Shown here: positions 6,572 to 10,704 of the stretch, in pieces
Numbering within the stretch: position 1 is the first letter of the stretch
How the letters are laid out: each line of letters begins with the position of its first letter
Source: Bacillota bacterium
GTDB lineage: Bacteria; Bacillota; Clostridia; Acetivibrionales; DSM-1351
Length of the DNA: 10,704 bases
Assembly: GCA_023392075.1 (NCBI GenBank)
Contig: JAEVZU010000295.1
Location: forward strand, 1 to 10,704
Direction of reading: 5' to 3'
The notes under the pieces: generated by a model
Told to the model about the DNA's origin: nothing
What the model saw: the letters and a program-made list of their open reading frames with translations, nothing else
Databases searched by the model: none
Position numbers and translations under genes: made by a program

Positions 6572-6594
6572 ATTAATAGGGCGGAGGGATATTA

Positions 6595-8913
6595 ATGAAG
6601 TTTACAGACGGATTTTGGCTTAAGAAGAAAGGGGTAAGCATTCATTCACCGGCAGAGGTAAGAGATTACAGTATAAATGAAAAATCAATATTACTGTATG
6701 CTCCGGTGACAAGGATTTCAAACCGTGGTCAGACCTTGCAGGGTCCCATGCTGACCATTGAAATCAGTTCACCCCGCAGTGACATAATCAGGGTTGTTTC
6801 CCGGCATTTTATAAAAAAGATAATTAAACAACCTGAATTTGAGCTCAATTGCAGTAGGGAATTTGTGCCCGGGATTTATGATGAAGTGGACGAACTGGTT
6901 ATAAAAAGCGGGAAAACATCGGTACGGATAAATAAAAAGGATTTTTCCATAAGCTTTTATTATGAGGACAGACCTCTGACCAGGAGCGGTACAGGTCAGA
7001 TGGGCTATATCACAACTGAGAGCAGCGGTGTTTATATGCGTGAGCAGCTGGATCTGTCTACAGGTGAATGTGTCTATGGCCTTGGCGAGCGGTTCTCTGC
7101 TTTTGTCAAAAACGGGCAGAGCATTGATATATGGAATGAGGACGGCGGAACTTCATCGGAACAGGCCTATAAGAATATACCTTTCTATATTACCAACAGG
7201 GGTTATGGTGTATTTGTGAACCATCCTGAAAAAGTATCCTTTGAAGTGGCTTCAGAAGCTGTCTCACGAACACAGTTCAGTGTACCCGGCGAAAAGCTGG
7301 ATTATTTCGTAATTGGAGGAAGTGACCTCAAGGATGTCATACATAACTACACCGCATTAACCGGGAGACCATCGTTACCGCCTGCATGGTCTTTCGGCCT
7401 GTGGCTGACGACATCCTTTACAACTAATTACGATGAGAATACGGTTTCATCCTTTGTAGACGGTATGGCGCAAAGAGATATTCCCTTAAGGGTATTCCAT
7501 TTCGACTGTTTCTGGATGAAGGAATACGAATGGTGTAATTTCGAATGGGACAGGGAAGTCTTTCCTGATCCGAAGAATATGCTGAAAAGGTTAAAGGAAA
7601 AAGGATTAAAAATATGTGTGTGGATAAATCCGTATATCTCGCAGAAGTCCCGGTTGTTTGAGGAAGCTGCGGAAAACGGCTGTCTGTTGAAGCTGGAGGA
7701 TGGAGAGGCATGGCAGTGGGATTTATGGCAGCCCGGCATGGGAATTGTTGATTTTACAAACCCGGCCGCATGTAAATGGTATGGGGATAAACTGGAAGCA
7801 CTCATTGATATGGGAGTTGACTGCTTCAAAACAGATTTCGGCGAAAGAATCCCAACCGAAGTGGTATATCATAATGGTGCTGATCCTGTAAAAATGCACA
7901 ATTTTTATACTTATTTATATAACAAGGCGGTGTACGAGGTACTTGTCAAAAGAGTCGGACAGGAAGAGGCAATACTATTTGCCAGAAGTGCAACAGCCGG
8001 ATCACAGAAATTTCCTGTGCATTGGGGCGGTGACTGTGTATCCAGATATGAATCAATGGGTGAAAGCCTTAGAGGGGGACTATCGTTGTGTATGTCGGGG
8101 TTCGGCTTCTGGAGCCATGATATCAGCGGGTTTGAAAATACTGCATCCCCTGATCTGTATAAAAGGTGGTCGGCCTTCGGATTATTGTCAACTCACAGCA
8201 GACTCCATGGCAGCAGCTCATACAGGGTACCATGGCTGTTTGATGAAGAATCGGTTGATGTTGTAAGATATTTCAGCAAGCTTAAATGCTCGATTATGCC
8301 GTATTTGTTCAGCATAGCCTGCAATACCGCAGAGACAGGCATACCTGCAATGCGTCCCATGATTCTTGAGTTTGACAGGGACAGGGCCTGCGATTATCTG
8401 GATACTCAGTATATGCTTGGGGATTCCTTGCTGGTTGCTCCTGTTTTCAATACGGAAGGCAGAGTTGATTATTATCTTCCCGGTGGAATCTGGACAAATT
8501 TTATATCAAATCGGCAGGTAACGGGCGGAACATGGCAGTACGAAAAGCATGATTTTATGAGTCTGCCTCTGATGGTTAGACCTAATTCAATAATTGCGGT
8601 GGGAAATAATGAAAATGTTCCTGATTATGATTATGCGGACGGAACTGCTCTTCATATTTTTGAACCGGGAGACGGTGAACCTGCTTCTGCAACCATCTAT
8701 ACAATTAAGGGAAAACCAAAGGGTTCTGTTCAGGTTTTCAGAAATGGAACCGAGGTATCTGTTACTGTCAACGGTTTAAGAAATTATTACATAATAATGA
8801 GAAATATAAACCAAATCTCCGATTTAAAAGGTGCAGCCTTTGAAGCCAACCCTTTAGGCTCAAAGCTTGTACCGTTGGAAGACGCTGAAAATGTCACGTT
8901 TAAGATTGTATAG
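6595..8913 (+). CDS. yicI: Alpha-xylosidase, glycoside hydrolase family 31 (YicI type)
   Basis: Releases alpha-1,6-linked xylose from the non-reducing end of isoprimeverose and xyloglucan oligosaccharides with retention of configuration. At 772 residues it has the same length as E. coli YicI as I recall it, and most blocks align without gaps. The N-terminal beta-sandwich (about 1-250) is followed by a (beta/alpha)8 barrel with nucleophile Asp414 in FKTDFGERIP and acid/base Asp480 in HWGGD, then C-terminal beta domains (about 600-772). The residues that set xylose over glucose specificity in YicI are kept: Phe275, Cys305-Phe306 in FHFDCFWM, Trp343 and Lys412. There is no signal peptide, so it acts in the cytoplasm on imported oligosaccharides. 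GGAGGG (6583-6588) lies six bases before the ATG. The gene stands alone between its own control region and a strong terminator, with no transporter or other glycosidase beside it here. Confidence 0.94.
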   Translation: MKFTDGFWLKKKGVSIHSPAEVRDYSINEKSILLYAPVTRISNRGQTLQGPMLTIEISSPRSDIIRVVSRHFIKKIIKQPEFELNCSREFVPGIYDEVDELVIKSGKTSVRINKKDFSISFYYEDRPLTRSGTGQMGYITTESSGVYMREQLDLSTGECVYGLGERFSAFVKNGQSIDIWNEDGGTSSEQAYKNIPFYITNRGYGVFVNHPEKVSFEVASEAVSRTQFSVPGEKLDYFVIGGSDLKDVIHNYTALTGRPSLPPAWSFGLWLTTSFTTNYDENTVSSFVDGMAQRDIPLRVFHFDCFWMKEYEWCNFEWDREVFPDPKNMLKRLKEKGLKICVWINPYISQKSRLFEEAAENGCLLKLEDGEAWQWDLWQPGMGIVDFTNPAACKWYGDKLEALIDMGVDCFKTDFGERIPTEVVYHNGADPVKMHNFYTYLYNKAVYEVLVKRVGQEEAILFARSATAGSQKFPVHWGGDCVSRYESMGESLRGGLSLCMSGFGFWSHDISGFENTASPDLYKRWSAFGLLSTHSRLHGSSSYRVPWLFDEESVDVVRYFSKLKCSIMPYLFSIACNTAETGIPAMRPMILEFDRDRACDYLDTQYMLGDSLLVAPVFNTEGRVDYYLPGGIWTNFISNRQVTGGTWQYEKHDFMSLPLMVRPNSIIAVGNNENVPDYDYADGTALHIFEPGDGEPASATIYTIKGKPKGSVQVFRNGTEVSVTVNGLRNYYIIMRNINQISDLKGAAFEANPLGSKLVPLEDAENVTFKIV

Positions 8914-8953
8914 TTTAAATTAATAAATTTTATTAACTTTAAAGTTGATTTTT

Positions 8954-8990
8954 TTAAAAAAGTTTTAGATTTTCTAAAACTTTTTTAATT
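8954..8990 (+). terminator. Intrinsic terminator of the alpha-xylosidase gene
   Basis: AAAAAAGTTTTAGA (8956-8969) pairs perfectly with TCTAAAACTTTTTT (8973-8986) around a 3-base loop; two more A-T pairs extend it to 8954/8988. The T-rich 3' arm serves as the U-tract. The A-run on the 5' side makes it potentially bidirectional. A short palindrome AACTTTAAAGTT (8935-8946) precedes it. Confidence 0.85.
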
Positions 8991-9040
8991 TTAGCGTGTA
9001 TATATGTACAAGGCAAAAGAAAAAGGTGGGGATAAGGTAA

Positions 9041-9610
9041 TTGGAGGTTTCGGATTTAGGTATATTCAGGGAATATGAAAAGAATAACAGAAGAGGTCTG
9101 GAACTTGTATATGAAAGATATAAAAAGTATGTCTATTCAATTGCCTATCATTATTCCGGAAACAAGGAAGATGCTCTGGATATAACACAGGAGGTATTTA
9201 TATCGGTATTTAAAGCTTTTGGGAGCTTTAAGGAACAATATTCAATCCTTCCCTGGATAAAGAAAATAACTGTAAACAAGTGTCTGAATTTTCTTAGGAG
9301 CCGTAAAGAAAGTATTTCTTTAAATGAAACAACGGAAGGCGGAGACGAGCTTCAGAATATTATCAGTTCCAATGAAGCCACCGAAGCCTCAGTATTTTGC
9401 AAAGACACAAAGAAGGCACTGGAGGATGCTATAAACAAACTCCCTGACAAGCAAAGAATTGCCGTGCTGCTCCGGCATATGAAACAGATGAAATATGAGG
9501 AAATAGCCGGTACAATGAAGCTCCCGGCCGGGACTGTAAAAACTCTGATATATAACGGAAGAGCAGCGATCAAGGATAATTTGATAAAACAGGGTATTTG
9601 GGAGGTTTAG
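9041..9610 (+). CDS. ECF-type RNA polymerase sigma factor (sigma-70 family)
   Basis: A 189-residue alternative sigma factor of the extracytoplasmic-function type, with only regions 2 and 4. Region 2 (about 22-88) shows the core-binding and -10 recognition helices, with DALDITQEVF at 44-53 and a PWIKKITVNKCLNFLRSR segment (71-88). Region 4 (about 130-185) has LPDKQRIAVLLRH and the helix-turn-helix KYEEIAGTMKLPAGTVKTLI (151-170) for the -35 element. TTG at 9041 must be the start: the in-frame codon just before it (9038-9040) is TAA and no ATG, GTG or TTG follows soon. AGGTGG (9024-9029) serves as ribosome site, 11 bases away. The anti-sigma-like gene lies 53 bases downstream. No convincing sigma-A promoter or auto-regulated ECF promoter is seen between the terminator and the start. 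The stimulus and regulon are unknown. Confidence 0.92.
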   Translation: MEVSDLGIFREYEKNNRRGLELVYERYKKYVYSIAYHYSGNKEDALDITQEVFISVFKAFGSFKEQYSILPWIKKITVNKCLNFLRSRKESISLNETTEGGDELQNIISSNEATEASVFCKDTKKALEDAINKLPDKQRIAVLLRHMKQMKYEEIAGTMKLPAGTVKTLIYNGRAAIKDNLIKQGIWEV

Positions 9611-9663
9611 CAGGCGAAGCATTATAAATATATCAGATAGAAACTTAAAGGCAGGAGGTTGAC

Positions 9664-10152
9664 ATGAAGGAAAAATCAATCCTGAGTCTTAACTGTGAAA
9701 ATAACATTTCCATAAAATGTGGAAAAATGGATGGAGCTTTGCTTCAGGATTACTTGGAAGGTACAATTGATCCGGTTGAAAAGCTGTTTGCAGAAGCTCA
9801 TTTAAATACCTGCAAGGACTGCAGAAGAGAATTATCCGAACTCAAGCTTATGTTTTGGGAGCTTGGGGATAAGAATAATTACCGGGTGGATTTTCCCGAA
9901 GAATTGGATGAAATGGGCGCAACCCTTATTGTCAAGGTTTTAGGAGAAAAAGAAAAAAGCCCTGCCAGAAAGCTTGTTGATATACAAGTTGGCAATTTTA
10001 AAGCTTCAGCGAAATTTCTGGACTATCTTCCCGGTGCCAGGCAAACCCCCGAAGTTATTAAAAAGGCCTCCAAAAGTCTTGCAAAAGGAGTCAAAAAAGG
10101 TGTTAAAAAGGGAATCGAAAAGGGAGTCGAAAGAATACTGGCAGCCAGGTAG
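9664..10152 (+). CDS. Zinc-finger (ZAS/zf-HC2) anti-sigma factor-like protein, soluble
   Basis: Probably binds and holds the adjacent sigma factor inactive. The 162-residue protein has an N-terminal ZAS-type zinc site: Cys19, then His46-x3-Cys50-x2-Cys53 in HLNTCKDC, the classic HxxxCxxC with an upstream fourth ligand. A short helix with RRELSELKLMFWEL follows (54-67). Unlike most ECF anti-sigma factors it shows no transmembrane segment or sensor domain; the rest (68-162) is hydrophilic. The tail (131-157) is strongly basic and contains KGVK, KGVK, KGIE, KGVE in tandem (141-156), a likely amphipathic helix that could bind membrane, nucleic acid or a partner. AGGAGG (9653-9658) lies five bases before the ATG. 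The gene sits between the sigma factor and the DUF2953 gene, 24 bases before the latter, so all three are likely one operon. The anti-sigma role rests on motif and position. Confidence 0.82.
   Translation: MKEKSILSLNCENNISIKCGKMDGALLQDYLEGTIDPVEKLFAEAHLNTCKDCRRELSELKLMFWELGDKNNYRVDFPEELDEMGATLIVKVLGEKEKSPARKLVDIQVGNFKASAKFLDYLPGARQTPEVIKKASKSLAKGVKKGVKKGIEKGVERILAAR
10084..10131 (+). repeat. 12-bp tandem repeat (4 units) in the anti-sigma tail
   Basis: Four in-phase 12-base units at 10084, 10096, 10108 and 10120 encode KGVK, KGVK, KGIE and KGVE (residues 141-156). Unit-to-unit DNA similarity is clear (AA-rich, GG in the middle, then GTC/GTT/ATC), pointing to duplication rather than convergence. 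The length keeps the frame. Confidence 0.75.
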
Positions 10153-10176
10153 ATTCAGATGCAAACAGGAGGTAAT

Positions 10177-10704
10177 ATGCTGGTGCTAACCGTTTTAGGT
10201 TACTTATTTGTATATATATTGTTAATATTGCTGGCTGTAATTCTGGCAATTTTATTGATTCCATTTAAATATTTTTTTACCGGTGAAAAAATGGAAAACG
10301 AGTGGTTCAAGGCATCAGTTGCCTGGTTGTTCGGAGCCATCAAATTCAATATTTATTACAATTCCGGGAAGCTTTCCTCAAATATCAGAGTCCTAGGTAT
10401 TCATAAAAGCATTGAAAAAGGCCCAAGTAAAAAGGATACCGGTGAAAAAGAGGATAATGGGCAAAAGAAAGGGAAAAAGTCCAAAAATAAAAATCCTTAC
10501 AGCTATTTAAATAATGAAGTAATGAAGAAAGGATTTCAATGTATTTTTAAATTACTAAATCATTGCAAACCGAGAAAATTCGTGCTTAAGGCCAGAGCCG
10601 GATTTGAAGACCCCATGTACACAGGTCTGCTGTGCGGCATACAGGGGATATGGAGTGCAATTTTAGATAAATATGATATTCATCTGCAGCCTGATTTTGA
10701 GGAT
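10177..10704 (+). CDS. DUF2953 family membrane protein (YtfI-like), 3' end cut by window
   Basis: The first 176 codons of an open gene that runs off the window. The product starts with one strong membrane helix (about residues 4-30). A short region containing ASVAWLFGAIKF (46-57) follows, then a lysine-rich hydrophilic segment (about 76-108, SKKDTGEKEDNGQKKGKKSK), then GFEDPMYTGLLCGI (142-155), which resembles the conserved G-F-x-D-P-x-x-T-G core of DUF2953. The B. subtilis member YtfI is encoded beside ytfJ, a gene for a spore-associated protein; its biochemical role is unknown. By analogy a ytfJ/gerW-like gene may follow outside the window. AGGAGG (10167-10172) lies four bases before the ATG, and the gap to the anti-sigma stop is only 24 bases, so it is probably co-transcribed with the sigma and anti-sigma genes. 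Confidence 0.75.
   Translation, partial: MLVLTVLGYLFVYILLILLAVILAILLIPFKYFFTGEKMENEWFKASVAWLFGAIKFNIYYNSGKLSSNIRVLGIHKSIEKGPSKKDTGEKEDNGQKKGKKSKNKNPYSYLNNEVMKKGFQCIFKLLNHCKPRKFVLKARAGFEDPMYTGLLCGIQGIWSAILDKYDIHLQPDFED

Larger units (their letters stand above)
6266..6594. other. Control region between pcrA and the alpha-xylosidase gene
   Basis: This 329-base gap has no plausible gene. In order it holds a terminator-like hairpin (6318-6344), an AT-rich palindrome (6404-6426), a 7-base direct repeat (6490-6508), a TTGACA -35 box (6513-6518), a perfect palindrome (6555-6571) and the ribosome site GGAGGG (6583-6588). The stretch 6427-6489 is AT-rich and I see nothing firm in it. Confidence 0.7.

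Noticed and set aside
8999..9004. TATATA as a -10 box for the sigma factor gene
   Set aside because: No usable -35 sequence lies 16-18 bases upstream; that region is the terminator arm.

Overview
The window is a chromosomal stretch of an anaerobic, probably spore-forming and plant-polysaccharide-using member of the Clostridia, close in style to Ruminiclostridium or Clostridium cellulolyticum-type bacteria. This is an inference from several traits: moderately AT-rich genes with AT-rich spacers, strong GGAGG ribosome binding sites, GTG and TTG starts, an alpha-xylosidase, an LtaS-type enzyme and a DUF2953 gene. All eight recognised genes lie on the + strand. I see no rRNA, tRNA, CRISPR array, insertion sequence or phage gene.

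Layout. 1-85 is a leader able to fold into a long hairpin that covers the ribosome binding site of a ROK-family glucokinase gene (86-1036). A near-consensus sigma-A promoter (1119-1148) then drives a five-TM LTA-synthase-type enzyme (1198-3081). A small shikimate-kinase-like P-loop kinase (3151-3648) follows. A second good promoter (3661-3689) and a leader with nested inverted repeats precede the DNA helicase PcrA (3779-6265). PcrA has an unusually long, Trp-containing linker built partly from an 18-bp tandem repeat.

The 329-base gap at 6266-6594 holds a terminator-like hairpin, two palindromes, a direct repeat and a perfect TTGACA -35 box. It is a dense control region for the GH31 alpha-xylosidase (6595-8913, YicI type), which ends in a strong intrinsic terminator (8956-8986). 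A new transcription unit follows: an ECF sigma factor with a TTG start (9041-9610), a zinc-finger (ZAS/zf-HC2) anti-sigma-like protein with no membrane segment (9664-10152), and a DUF2953/YtfI-like membrane protein cut by the window end (10177-10704).

How they fit. Most genes are unrelated housekeeping or accessory units with their own signals: sugar phosphorylation, envelope polymer synthesis, DNA repair and xyloglucan oligosaccharide breakdown. The one clear functional cassette is sigma factor plus anti-sigma plus DUF2953. The most unusual points are the SD-masking leader of the ROK gene, substituted active-site positions in the LtaS-like and shikimate-kinase-like proteins, the PcrA linker repeat, the alpha-xylosidase control region, and a soluble anti-sigma with a 12-bp repeat encoding a lysine-rich tail. 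I did not find a clearly new multi-gene system.
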